This document shows positions 18,421 through 26,749 of a stretch of 64,000 bases of DNA, piece by piece (position 1 is the stretch's first letter; each line of letters starts with the position of its first letter). Source of the stretch: Hyphomicrobium sp. GTDB taxonomy: Bacteria > Pseudomonadota > Alphaproteobacteria > Rhizobiales > Hyphomicrobiaceae. The stretch is from contig PERL01000012.1 of assembly GCA_002928735.1 (NCBI GenBank), positions 1 to 64,000 on the forward strand, read 5' to 3'. A model generated the notes under the pieces. It saw only the letters and a list, made by a program, of their open reading frames with translations, made no database searches and was not told the DNA's origin. The position numbers and the translations under genes are program-made.

Positions 18421-19092
18421 ATGCACGGACTGCCAGACCAGGACCCGTTCGGCCTCGACGCTTTCCGCGCCGCTGCAGCAACGCGCCTGCTCGCCTCGCC
18501 GACTTTGCCCAGCGCCACGCCCGTCGGGCCCGTCCCCCCGCCAAGCGACTTCGACCTCAATCCGTCAGCCTTCGCCGAATGGAACGGCCCCGCCCCCGTC
18601 CGCCCGGCAGCCGTCCTGGTTCCAATCGTCGCCCGTGACGGCCTCACGGTTCTCCTCACCGAACGCACGCCCCACCTCGCCGCCCACGCCGGCCAGATCG
18701 CATTCCCCGGCGGCAAACCCGATCCCGGCGACACGGGACCCATCGACACCGCCTTGCGCGAGGCTGAAGAAGAAATCGGCATCTGCCGCAGTTTCGTCGA
18801 ACCCCTAGGTTTCCTCGACATCTATCGCACCGGCACGGGCTTCGCCGTCACCCCCGTGGTTGCCCTTATCCGTCCGGACTTCGCATTGTCGCTCAACACC
18901 AATGAAGTTGCAGCCGCCTTTGAAGTGCCGCTTGCCTTCCTGATGGACCCGGCCAATCATCGCATCGATGCCCGCACCCTCGGCGGCCGCGACCGGCGCT
19001 TCTACGCGATGCCTTACGGCGAACGCTATATCTGGGGCGCAACAGCGGGTATCCTCCGAAACATGCACGACAAGCTCTTTTCCGCGCCATAA
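18421..19092 (+). CDS. Nudix hydrolase, CoA pyrophosphatase type
   Basis: The 223-aa protein has the NudL-type signature LLTERTPHLAAHAGQIAFPG followed by a Nudix box with REAEEEIG. It should hydrolyse CoA or related dinucleotides. It is first of a plus-strand unit with a DUF6111 protein and CCA-transferase, an order seen in other Hyphomicrobiales. The ATG at 18421 overlaps the divergent gene's upstream frame but not its real start. The gap 18277-18420 holds both promoters. Confidence 0.9.
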   Translation: MHGLPDQDPFGLDAFRAAAATRLLASPTLPSATPVGPVPPPSDFDLNPSAFAEWNGPAPVRPAAVLVPIVARDGLTVLLTERTPHLAAHAGQIAFPGGKPDPGDTGPIDTALREAEEEIGICRSFVEPLGFLDIYRTGTGFAVTPVVALIRPDFALSLNTNEVAAAFEVPLAFLMDPANHRIDARTLGGRDRRFYAMPYGERYIWGATAGILRNMHDKLFSAP

Positions 19093-19114
19093 GTGGCGCC
19101 GATATCAAGGTCAC

Positions 19115-19405
19115 ATGATCCGCATCGTCATTGAGAATATTCTGCTCTTCCTCCTCCCCACCCTCGCCTACCTTGGCTGGGTCCTGATCGCGCGTCCCGA
19201 AACGCTCGAGCGCACGCCCGGCGGCCGCATCCGCCCCATGCGTGTTCTCAACGACGCCCCCCTCCTCTGGCTCGCCGCATCCGGCACGATCCTGCTGATT
19301 GTCGTCCTTGTCGCCTTCGGTAAAACGTCGGGCGGCCGCCCCGACCAAACCTACAGCCCGCCCGTCTTCAAAGACGGCAAGATCCAGCCGGGCCACATCG
19401 AATGA
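19115..19405 (+). CDS. DUF6111-family small membrane protein
   Basis: The 96-aa protein begins MIRIVIENILLFLLPTLAYLGWVL, has a second hydrophobic segment (LLWLAASGTILLIVVLVAFG) and ends with a soluble, Pro/Lys-rich tail (YSPPVFKDGKIQPGHIE). Sequence and position between the Nudix gene and cca match the DUF6111 family. Function unknown; translational proximity to cca suggests co-expression. Confidence 0.82.
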   Translation: MIRIVIENILLFLLPTLAYLGWVLIARPETLERTPGGRIRPMRVLNDAPLLWLAASGTILLIVVLVAFGKTSGGRPDQTYSPPVFKDGKIQPGHIE

Positions 19406-19421
19406 GCAACGGACGCTGACC

Positions 19422-20696
19422 GTGACCGCCGCTGACCCAACCGCGCCCGTCCCCAATCCACGGCTCGCCACCGCCCCCTGGCTCACCGCGCCGGCCACGC
19501 AATCCGTTCTAAAAGCGATCACCGCCGGCGGCGGCGACGCCCGCATTGTCGGCGGCGCCGTCCGCAACACGCTGCTGGGCTACCCCGTTACCGACATCGA
19601 CATCGCCACCACCGTCCGCCCCGAAGACGTCATCACCCGCGCCGAACACGCCGGCCTCCAGGCCATCCCCACCGGCCTCGCGCACGGCACCGTCACTGTC
19701 ATCGCGGACCACAAACCCTTCGAGGTCACGACGCTACGCCGCGATGTCGAAACACATGGCCGCCACGCCACCGTGGCGTTCACCGAAGACTGGTCCACCG
19801 ACGCCCATCGCCGCGACTTCACAATCAATGCCCTGTATTGCGACGCCGGCGGCCGTCTGTTCGACGCCACTGGCGGCCTCGCCGATCTGTCCGCCAACCG
19901 CGTCCGCTTCATTGGCCGGCCCGAGGATCGCATCACCGAGGACTATCTGCGCATTCTCCGCTTCTATCGCTTCACCGCGCACTACGGCGCCGGCCGCATC
20001 GACCGCGAAGGCCATGAAGCCTGCGCCGCTATGCAAGACGGACTCGACGGCATTTCGGCCGAACGCATCCGCTCTGAATTGCTAAAGCTCCTCGCCGCCC
20101 CCTATGCCGCGATCACCGTTTCCGAAATGGACGAAACCGGACTGCTGACGCGTACCCTCGGTGCCCCCGCCGACGTCATCACCTTCGCCCGCCTCGCCGC
20201 CATCGAATCCGCCAACGGCATCGCGCCCGACCCCATCCGCCGTCTCTACGCGCTTGCCGTCGTCAAGCCGGCTGATGCTGCCCACCTGCGCGACCGCCTG
20301 CGCCTCTCCAAATCCGAATACGAGCGCTTAGCCGATCTCACGCTGCCCGACCGCGCCGTCGAACCCGATACGAACGAAGACCGCGCCCGCTGCTTCATCT
20401 ACCGCCATGGCGGCGGCACATTCTGCGATGGCGTCTTGATCTCCTGGGCGCGCGATCTGGCAGCCGATCCGTCAAGCGGCCCCCACCGCCAACTTCTGAC
20501 GCTCCCCGATCGCTGGACCGCCCCCAAGCTGCCCATGTCCGGCAAGGACGTCATGGCGCTCGGCGTGCCCGCCGGTCCCGAAGTGGGACACATCCTCGAA
20601 CTCTTCGAGCACTGGTGGATGACCGCCGGCTTTCCCGCCGACGAGGCCACCGTGCGCGAACGGCTCCGCGCGCTCGTCAACCTTAAGAACGCGTAA
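19422..20696 (+). CDS. cca: CCA tRNA nucleotidyltransferase / poly(A) polymerase family
   Basis: The enzyme adds or repairs the 3' CCA end of tRNAs, or is a related poly(A) polymerase. The nucleotidyltransferase core is in IVGGAVRNTLLGYPVTDIDI with the catalytic DxD, followed by DFTINALYCDAGG and RFIGRPEDRITEDYLRILRF, all family hallmarks. A GTG at 19422 is taken as start (424 aa), 16 bp after the DUF6111 stop; the frame is open further upstream but overlaps that gene. The encoded tRNA-Tyr in this window already carries CCA, so repair may be the main role. Confidence 0.93.
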   Translation: MTAADPTAPVPNPRLATAPWLTAPATQSVLKAITAGGGDARIVGGAVRNTLLGYPVTDIDIATTVRPEDVITRAEHAGLQAIPTGLAHGTVTVIADHKPFEVTTLRRDVETHGRHATVAFTEDWSTDAHRRDFTINALYCDAGGRLFDATGGLADLSANRVRFIGRPEDRITEDYLRILRFYRFTAHYGAGRIDREGHEACAAMQDGLDGISAERIRSELLKLLAAPYAAITVSEMDETGLLTRTLGAPADVITFARLAAIESANGIAPDPIRRLYALAVVKPADAAHLRDRLRLSKSEYERLADLTLPDRAVEPDTNEDRARCFIYRHGGGTFCDGVLISWARDLAADPSSGPHRQLLTLPDRWTAPKLPMSGKDVMALGVPAGPEVGHILELFEHWWMTAGFPADEATVRERLRALVNLKNA

Positions 20697-20786
20697 ATCC
20701 CCGCTTCCCCCTGCGCCGCATCACAGTTAGTGTTCCGTTAAGCGGCGTTTCACACGCCGGCCCATTTGTATCGCGTAGGTCCGGAC

Positions 20787-21047
20787 ATGCGTTTCGACGA
20801 TAAACACTCCAACACCGATGACGTGCTCGCCGATGCACGGCTGCGCTCGCACAAGTTCGTGCAGATCGTCTTCTGCTTCTTCACGGTGCTCTTCGCAGGC
20901 CTCGCCCTGACGGCCCACCATGCGCCCGAACTGTTGGCACTCGCCGACGCCGAACCGCGGCGCATCGCCGACACGTTCCTCGTGCTCGCAGCCGCTTACG
21001 CGCTCTGCTTGTTCGTGTGGGAACGCATCTACTCGGCCAAAGATTGA
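20787..21047 (+). CDS. Small protein with two transmembrane segments
   Basis: The ATG at 20787 gives 86 aa. After a charged N-terminus (MRFDDKHSNTDDVLADARLR) there are two hydrophobic segments, FVQIVFCFFTVLFAGLALTA and ADTFLVLAAAYALCLFVW. No family is recognised. It lies between cca and a converging small gene whose stop is 7 bp away. Confidence 0.65.
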   Translation: MRFDDKHSNTDDVLADARLRSHKFVQIVFCFFTVLFAGLALTAHHAPELLALADAEPRRIADTFLVLAAAYALCLFVWERIYSAKD

Positions 21048-21054
21048 GCGCGCC

Positions 21055-21237
21055 TCACTTGGCGCGCGGTCCGGCAAGCTGAATGAGCGCGGCCTCAATC
21101 CGCCGCCAGGCGCGCGCATCGCTCTCGCGGCCTTCCTGTTCAAACTGAACGGCCTTCTGCGCAGCATCCGCAATGGCCTTGGGTCCGCGCGCAGCCATCA
21201 GCAGACGCGCCTGTTCTTGAACGTCGAGAGCCAACAT
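21055..21237 (-). CDS. Conserved-looking 60-aa soluble protein
   Basis: This short gene has a canonical AGGAGG ribosome site 6 nt before the ATG and a well-formed amphipathic helical sequence (RLLMAARGPKAIADAAQKAV, ARAWRRIEAALIQLAG). Codon use matches neighbours. Function unknown. It may be a small helical regulatory or adaptor protein. Confidence 0.7.
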   Translation of the reverse strand: MLALDVQEQARLLMAARGPKAIADAAQKAVQFEQEGRESDARAWRRIEAALIQLAGPRAK

Positions 21238-21330
21238 CGCCGCCTCCTCGTCCCTGACTTCACGTTACAGAGACGTGGGCTGCCACCTCCCGATCGTCAA
21301 CCCCACCCGGCAACCCATCTTTCCAAGCCC

Positions 21331-21369
21331 AGAAAAGAAAAACGACCGCAGCATTGTCCGCTGCGGTCG
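21331..21369 (-). terminator. Rho-independent terminator after the H-NS-like gene
   Basis: On the minus strand CGACCGCAGC / GCTGCGGTCG forms a 10-bp stem with a 7-nt loop followed by TTTTTCTTTTC. It begins about 36 bp past the stop codon at 21406. Confidence 0.92.
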
Positions 21370-21405
21370 TAAAGTCGTGAACATGGATTGCAGCGTCGTG
21401 CGCAA

Positions 21406-21726
21406 TCAGATCGCGAAGTCGTCCATCTTCGCACCCTTCTTGAGGCGGGCCACCAACCAGTTCGGCTTGCGTCCACGGCCCGTCCAGGTCTCGCTCTTGT
21501 TCTCCGGGTTGGCATACTTCGCCGCCGACTTCGAGCGGCCGCGTCCGCGCGCGGCAAACCCATAAAGCTCCGCGATCGTAAAACCGGAGCCGTCCACGAG
21601 ACGATCGATTTTATCCTTCAAATCCGACTTCGCCTTTTCGCGAGCAGCCGATTTCGCTTTCGCGATTTTAGCTTCGAGGTCGTTGATTTCTCTCAACGTC
21701 ATCCGGTCGACGTTTACAGCAGCCAT
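21406..21726 (-). CDS. H-NS family histone-like nucleoid protein (HvrA-like)
   Basis: The 106-aa protein has an N-terminal coiled-coil oligomerisation part (residues 8-45, LREINDLEAKIAKAKSAARE) and the C-terminal DNA-binding motif of the family, KYANPENKSETWTGRGRKPNW at about 70-90. Such proteins bind AT-rich DNA and silence transcription. The gene stands alone with its own terminator. Its upstream region is AT-rich, as expected for autoregulation. Confidence 0.94.
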   Translation of the reverse strand: MAAVNVDRMTLREINDLEAKIAKAKSAAREKAKSDLKDKIDRLVDGSGFTIAELYGFAARGRGRSKSAAKYANPENKSETWTGRGRKPNWLVARLKKGAKMDDFAI

Positions 21727-21964
21727 GGTGCAGTCCCTTTATTTGCAGCCCGTAAGAGTACGGGTTATTTCGAGTTGCCCTAATCGCGCCCTATATCATT
21801 CAGAGCGCATCTGGTCATAGTTTTTTTGACGCACCAAATGCCGATAATCCGTTAATCGCCATTTGACAACCCACTTTACTCAAAAAATCAATTTCAAAAT
21901 GCATGCCATATCGGGGAAAAGGCAGAACACACCCAATTATGGCGTCGCACGTAATTTTTCGGGC
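21727..21964 (-). promoter_or_regulatory. AT-rich leader and promoter region of the H-NS-like gene
   Basis: This 238-bp region is clearly more AT-rich than its surroundings. A possible minus-strand promoter is TTGTCA (21864-21869) and TATCGG (21841-21846) with a 17-bp spacer. A hairpin CCCGTA / TACGGG (21749-21764) lies in the predicted 5' leader, 23 bp before the start codon. An upstream H-NS-type gene preceded by AT-rich DNA suggests autorepression. Confidence 0.45.
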
Positions 21965-23197
21965 CTATTCGCTGCGCAGAGCGTCAATGGGGTTGAGGCC
22001 CGCCGCCCGTCGCGCGGGGAAAAAGCCAAATACGATACCTGTGATTGCAGCAGCACCCATCGCCAACCCGATAACGCTCACACTCACGTCCACCGGCCAG
22101 CTGGCGAAATAGGCAATCAGCCACGCAATCCCAATGCCCAGCGCAACGCCAATCAGCCCGCCGAAAAGGCACAGCGTCACAGCCTCCACGAGAAACTGCC
22201 GCATAATATCCCGTTTACGGCCGCCCACCGCCATGCGCAATCCGATCTCGCGGGTCCGTTCGGTGACCGACACCAGCATGATATTCATGATCCCGATCCC
22301 GCCCACAATGAGCGAGATCGCGGACGTCGCTCCCAGCAAATAGCTCATCGTCGAAAGCACTTCCGTGCGCGCGCGCATGAACTCAGCCAAATTGCGAACC
22401 GAGAACGTGTCTTCGCTGTTCGGACCGCTCTTGCGCCTCTGGCGCAGCAGCGTCTCAATATCCTCCTGCGCCGTCTTCATATCAGTCTGTTCGTCGAGTT
22501 TTAGATAGATGCGCCCGACCTGATCGACTTGCACATCGCTTTTGCCCACCACCCGGTTCCGCGCCGTTGTAATCGGAATGAGCATCACGTCATCTTGGTC
22601 CCGACCCATGGCCGACTGCCCCTTGACCGACAGCAAACCGACAATCTGAAACGGAACGTTCTTGATGCGGATTTCAGCGCCCACCGGATTTTCACCGGGA
22701 AAAAGCTGCTTCGCCACAGTCGGCCCGATGAGCGCAACCCGCGCGGCGGACTGCACGTCCTGTGCCGTGATCTCGCGGCCCTCCGCCACCGGCCAGTCTC
22801 GAACCGCCGTATAGTCTGGATGCACCCCGCTAACCGCCGTGGTCCAGTTCAGATTGCCGCGCACCACAGGCGCCGACTCGTCGATTTGCCCCGATACACC
22901 AATGACGCCGGGAATCTTATCGCGCAGCGCCGCAAGATCGCTCTCCGATAGGGGCAACGCCGTTCCCGCGCCGCCTGAACGGCCCATGACGCGCATCGCG
23001 TCGGGAAATACCACGAGCATGTTAGTCCCCAACGTCGATATCTGGCGGTTCACTTCGCCCGCCGCCCCGTTGCCGACCGCCACCAGAATAATCACGGAAG
23101 CCACGCCGATCACAATGCCGAGCGTCGTCAGAATTGATCGCATCAAGTTCGAGCGCAGCGCCGTCAACGCCACCAGAATGCTATCCAGAATGGTCAC
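21965..23197 (-). CDS. MacB-type ABC transporter permease
   Basis: The 410-aa permease has the MacB/FtsX plan: an N-terminal membrane segment (MRSILTTLGIVIGVASVIILVAVGNG), a large periplasmic MacB_PCD domain (about residues 45-260) and three C-terminal segments with RTREIGLRMAVGG and GGLIGVALGIGIAWLIAYF. It ends with FPARRAAGLNPIDALR, a family hallmark. It partners the separate ATPase gene, which it overlaps by 4 bp, and the MacA-like adaptor, forming a tripartite efflux system for macrolides, lipids or peptides. Confidence 0.93.
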   Translation of the reverse strand: MTILDSILVALTALRSNLMRSILTTLGIVIGVASVIILVAVGNGAAGEVNRQISTLGTNMLVVFPDAMRVMGRSGGAGTALPLSESDLAALRDKIPGVIGVSGQIDESAPVVRGNLNWTTAVSGVHPDYTAVRDWPVAEGREITAQDVQSAARVALIGPTVAKQLFPGENPVGAEIRIKNVPFQIVGLLSVKGQSAMGRDQDDVMLIPITTARNRVVGKSDVQVDQVGRIYLKLDEQTDMKTAQEDIETLLRQRRKSGPNSEDTFSVRNLAEFMRARTEVLSTMSYLLGATSAISLIVGGIGIMNIMLVSVTERTREIGLRMAVGGRKRDIMRQFLVEAVTLCLFGGLIGVALGIGIAWLIAYFASWPVDVSVSVIGLAMGAAAITGIVFGFFPARRAAGLNPIDALRSE

Positions 23198-23937
23198 TGG
23201 GCCGCCTCCCGCACGCGGGGAGATTGCCGTTCATCCGAAATGATTTGCCCGTCGCGAAACGTAATCCGCCGCCGGGCCCACTCCGCGATGTCCGGCTCGT
23301 GCGTGACGATCACCACAGTGATCCCCTGCGCGTTGAGTTCGGAAAACAACCGCATGATCTCTTCCGATGTCCGGCTGTCCAGCGCCCCCGTCGGCTCGTC
23401 GGCCAGAAGGATCTTCGGATTATTGACGAGCGCGCGTGCAATGGCGACGCGCTGCTGCTGTCCGCCTGAAAGCTGCCGCGGCAAGTGCTCCATCCGGTTG
23501 CCAAGCCCCACCTGATCGAGCCGCCGCCGCGCCTCCGCTTCCATATCGTCCGGACGGGGATGGGCATAAAGCAACGGCAGCATCACCTGCCGGAACGCCG
23601 GCGTCCGCGGGAGCAGGTTGAATTGCTGGAACACGAAGCCGATGGCCCTGTTGCGCAAGTCCGCCAGTTCATCGGTATCAAGCTGTGAGATATCCCGTCC
23701 GTCGATCAGCAAGCGGCCCGACGTCGGCGTATCGAGCCCGCCGATCAGGTTCATCATGGTCGATTTGCCCGAACCCGATGCCCCCATGATGGCAACGAAA
23801 TCGCCCGCTTCGATCTCGAGCGAGACGCCATCCAGCGCACGCAACTCCTGATCGCCGATCGTGTACAGCTTCACCACGTCGCGCGCTTGAATGATCGCGC
23901 CGCCTTGCTCGGAGCCGGTCTTCGCCACCGCGGTCAC
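23194..23937 (-). CDS. MacB/LolD-type ABC transporter ATPase
   Basis: The 247-aa ATPase has Walker A MGASGSGKSTMMNLIGGLD, Q-loop FVFQQFNLLPR, signature LSGGQQQRVAIARAL and Walker B ILLADEPTGALD. It overlaps the permease by 4 bp and the adaptor by 4 bp, so all three are translationally coupled. Energises the mechanotransmission-type efflux pump. Confidence 0.95.
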   Translation of the reverse strand: MTAVAKTGSEQGGAIIQARDVVKLYTIGDQELRALDGVSLEIEAGDFVAIMGASGSGKSTMMNLIGGLDTPTSGRLLIDGRDISQLDTDELADLRNRAIGFVFQQFNLLPRTPAFRQVMLPLLYAHPRPDDMEAEARRRLDQVGLGNRMEHLPRQLSGGQQQRVAIARALVNNPKILLADEPTGALDSRTSEEIMRLFSELNAQGITVVIVTHEPDIAEWARRRITFRDGQIISDERQSPRVREAAQ

Positions 23938-25397
23938 TTCTTGGCCTCGCGAACCCGCACGATCAGCTTATCTCCCTCCTTCACGTCGCCGCCAACGATC
24001 TCCGTGAACTGGTCGTCCGCAAGACCCACGCGCGCCATGCGCCGCTCGGGCTTACCTGCTGCATCGAGCGCCCAGAGCGCCGCGGCCCGCGTGCTTTCCC
24101 GGCCCTTCTTCCAGCGCTCGTAGATCTTGCGCTGTTCCTCGCTCATCGTCGGCACGATCACCTGCTCGATGCGCATATTGAGCTTCATACGAAAGGCCGA
24201 CGGATCGGGACGGGCGGCCGCGAAGCCCCCGCCCTGGGAGTCCGCCCGCGCTTCCGCCCCAATGGCCTGCACCTCGGCTTTAAGCTTTTCCGCTTGGCTA
24301 TCCGTCAGCGCCAATTCACCCTTCAACCGCTCAACCGTGCGCGCCGAGCGATCTGCGCCGCCCTTTGTGCCGCCGTCCGATCCCGCTATCTCACCGCGCG
24401 GACGGAAGCGCAGCGCATCGTTCGACACGCGCAGCACGCCATCGCGCCGCGCGCTCTCGATGCGCACGTTCGCCGTCATACCGGGAAACAGCCGCCGGTC
24501 CTCGTTCTTCGCCTCGATGATCACCGTGTACGTGACGACGTTGTTGATTTCCGTTGCCGCCAGCCGGATCTGCGTCACCCGCCCCTCGAATTCACGGTCG
24601 GGATAGGCGTCGACAGAAAACGTCACCGGGTTGCCTTCCGCGATCGAACCGACATCGGCCTCGTTCACCTGCGCCTCAATGCGGATCCGCGACAGATCCT
24701 GCGCGATCTTGAACAGTTCCGGCGCCTGGAAGCTGGACGCCACCGTCTGCCCCGGATCGACCGACCGCGAGATGACGGTCCCGGCAATCGGCGACTTGAT
24801 CTCCGACCGCTCCAGATCGACGCGCGCACTCTCCAACACCGCCTGCCGCTGCACGATCTGGGCGTCTGCCGTTTCAATCAGAGATTTCACCACGGCGATC
24901 TCGGCCCGTGCCACGTCGCGATCGCGGATCGCATTATCGAGCGACTGCTCGCTGGCGAACTTCTTCTGCGCCAATGACCGCTGCCGTTCGATCGTCCGCT
25001 CCGAATTAAGTAGCACCGCCTCTGCCTTGATCAGCGCCGCCTTCTGATTGGCCAGCGCCGCCTTCGCCGCCAGCAGGTTTGCTTCCGCCTCCGCGACCTT
25101 TGCGGCGAATGTCCGCCGGTCGAGCTTGGCCAGAACGTCGCCGGGTTTCACTTCCGAATTGAAATCGGCATTGACGGATTCAACGGGCCCCGAGAGATAC
25201 GAGCCAACACTCACCGTCACCAGCGCCCGCACCGGCCCCGACGTCGAGACAATCCGCCGGATGGTCCCCTTTTCGATGACGGCCGTCTCGTACTCTAGTC
25301 GCGGTTCCGTCGGCTGCCCGAGGTTGAGAAACCAGGCAGCACCCCCGGTCGCAAGCGCGACAGGAATGGCAAGAGTGAACAGTCGGCTGAGGCGCAT
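23934..25397 (-). CDS. MacA-like periplasmic adaptor (HlyD/RND type) with a large insert
   Basis: The 487-aa adaptor has an N-terminal signal/anchor (1-25), lipoyl halves around 63-95 and 198-218, a coiled-coil hairpin (about 95-195) and a beta-barrel (235-325). Between the barrel and the final membrane-proximal strand (RRMARVGLADDQFTEIVGG) lies an insert of about 110 residues (332-440), highly charged, with ELALTDSQAEKLKAEVQ and PTMSEEQRKIYERWKKGRE. These helices recall LTxxQ-type Spy/CpxP segments. The ATG at 25397 is preferred to a TTG three codons earlier. The adaptor would bridge the MacB pair to an outer-membrane channel not encoded here. Confidence 0.88.
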   Translation of the reverse strand: MRLSRLFTLAIPVALATGGAAWFLNLGQPTEPRLEYETAVIEKGTIRRIVSTSGPVRALVTVSVGSYLSGPVESVNADFNSEVKPGDVLAKLDRRTFAAKVAEAEANLLAAKAALANQKAALIKAEAVLLNSERTIERQRSLAQKKFASEQSLDNAIRDRDVARAEIAVVKSLIETADAQIVQRQAVLESARVDLERSEIKSPIAGTVISRSVDPGQTVASSFQAPELFKIAQDLSRIRIEAQVNEADVGSIAEGNPVTFSVDAYPDREFEGRVTQIRLAATEINNVVTYTVIIEAKNEDRRLFPGMTANVRIESARRDGVLRVSNDALRFRPRGEIAGSDGGTKGGADRSARTVERLKGELALTDSQAEKLKAEVQAIGAEARADSQGGGFAAARPDPSAFRMKLNMRIEQVIVPTMSEEQRKIYERWKKGRESTRAAALWALDAAGKPERRMARVGLADDQFTEIVGGDVKEGDKLIVRVREAKK

Positions 25398-25979
25398 ATG
25401 GGTCAAGGTCTTTCAGGTCAACAACGGATCGGTGGGCACGGTCATCAACGCTGCGCGGGCCAAAACCCGTCGCACCTGGCCCGTCGGACCTGGCCTGTCG
25501 CACCTGGAATGCGAACGGCCCCCGCCCGGCCTCGGACCAGCCGGCCGGAAGGCGCGCCAGTTGGCGATACCCCGGCCGCCGAGGCAATGCATTATATCGC
25601 CGGGACATAAAGGTTTCACTTTGACGGTGAACAAGCCGGTCCGCCGTAGCCGCTTTACTTTCTCGCGCGCCAAAAGATGAACCGCAGATGAATGGCCCAT
25701 TCAGAACGGGTTCAGTGGCTTCCGGGCAATCTGCCCCTACCCTGAACCCTACGCTTCCCCGGCGTGATCTATGAGGGCGCTCCGCTCAGGGTCGGGGCGC
25801 CCTTACTCATTTGCGGCGCCGGAACCTTTTGCGCGCATCTTGCTTCACATCGGCACGCGCCATCTGTTGGACGTTACCTCGCAAGCGCAATATTGGCATC
25901 CGGGCCGGAACCGGTCATTGATCCAAGATGTCGTCTTGGTGCGTTTACGCGATATCGACCCAATCAGTTAGGATGTTCA
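25398..25979. promoter_or_regulatory. Long divergent intergenic region between macA-like gene and SOUL gene
   Basis: No credible gene was found in these 582 bp. They hold three tandem 14-bp units at 25469-25510, a palindrome TGAATGG-C-CCATTCA at 25689-25703, and a direct repeat TTCAG-N6-TTCAG at 25700-25715 whose 11-bp period suits an OmpR/PhoB-type regulator. Inverted arms GGGTTCAG / CTGAACCC follow. The region must contain the promoters of both divergent genes. Confidence 0.5.
25469..25510. repeat. Three tandem 14-bp units
   Basis: The units are gtcgcacctggccc, gtcggacctggcct and gtcgcacctggaat, differing at one to three positions each. They lie in the leader side of the MacA-like operon, 72 bp from its start codon. 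No function is known. Confidence 0.7.
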
Positions 25980-26624
25980 ATGCCGGTGCGGCGCCTCTCA
26001 AAATTCAAACTGCTGGCGATCCTCGCCATCCTCACAATCGCTGCCGCACTCGCGCCCACAGTGATCGCCATGGCCTCTGACGAGCCCGCCTACTCAGTTG
26101 AGTTGAAAGACGGCGATTTCGAAATCCGCCGTTACGAGCCGCTGCTCGCCGCCGAAGTCACGGTGGGAGGCGAGCGCAGCGCTGCCATCAGCCAGGGCTT
26201 CCGTCTGCTCGCCGACTTCATTTTCGGCAACAACACTTCGAAGACCAAAATTGAAATGACAGCCCCCGTCACCCAGCAGCCGAGCGAAAAAATCGCCATG
26301 ACGGTTCCCGTCACGCAACAGGCGTCCGGCAACGAATGGAAAGTCCGCTTCATCATGCCGGCGCAGTACACCGCCGAGACGTTGCCTGTTCCTAATAACA
26401 CAGCCGTCCGCATCGTCGCCGAACCACCCAAGCGCTTCGCCGTGATCCGCTTCTCGGGCTGGTCGAGCGAGGCGAACCTCGCTGAGCATCGCGACCTGCT
26501 CGTAGCCTGGGTCAAGTCCAAAGCCCTGCCCGCCGCCGGGCCACCCGTCGCCGCCTTCTATAATCCGCCTTGGTCGCTGCCCTTTTTGCGGCGAAACGAG
26601 TATCTGATCGAGTTGACCGGTTAA
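25980..26624 (+). CDS. SOUL-type heme-binding protein
   Basis: The 214-aa product has an N-terminal signal/anchor (LLAILAILTIAAALAPTVIA) then a SOUL/HBP domain: YSVELKDGDFEIRRYEPLLA, EMTAPVTQQ and MTVPVTQQ repeats, RFIMPAQYTAETLP and RFAVIRFSGWSSEA. Family members bind heme or porphyrin. Export suggests periplasmic heme handling. The ATG at 25980 has TTAGG upstream; the longer open frame from 25764 is not protein-like. Confidence 0.9.
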   Translation: MPVRRLSKFKLLAILAILTIAAALAPTVIAMASDEPAYSVELKDGDFEIRRYEPLLAAEVTVGGERSAAISQGFRLLADFIFGNNTSKTKIEMTAPVTQQPSEKIAMTVPVTQQASGNEWKVRFIMPAQYTAETLPVPNNTAVRIVAEPPKRFAVIRFSGWSSEANLAEHRDLLVAWVKSKALPAAGPPVAAFYNPPWSLPFLRRNEYLIELTG

Positions 26625-26749
26625 CGCCCCTCCCCCCGGCCGGGAACCCAATCGTCCGCACACTTGTTTCAACGCTGCCCCGCCGCTAGGTTGCGCGCCG
26701 CGAACCGGCCTCCCTTGAGAACCGGCCTCCCCAGACATTGGAGACGACC

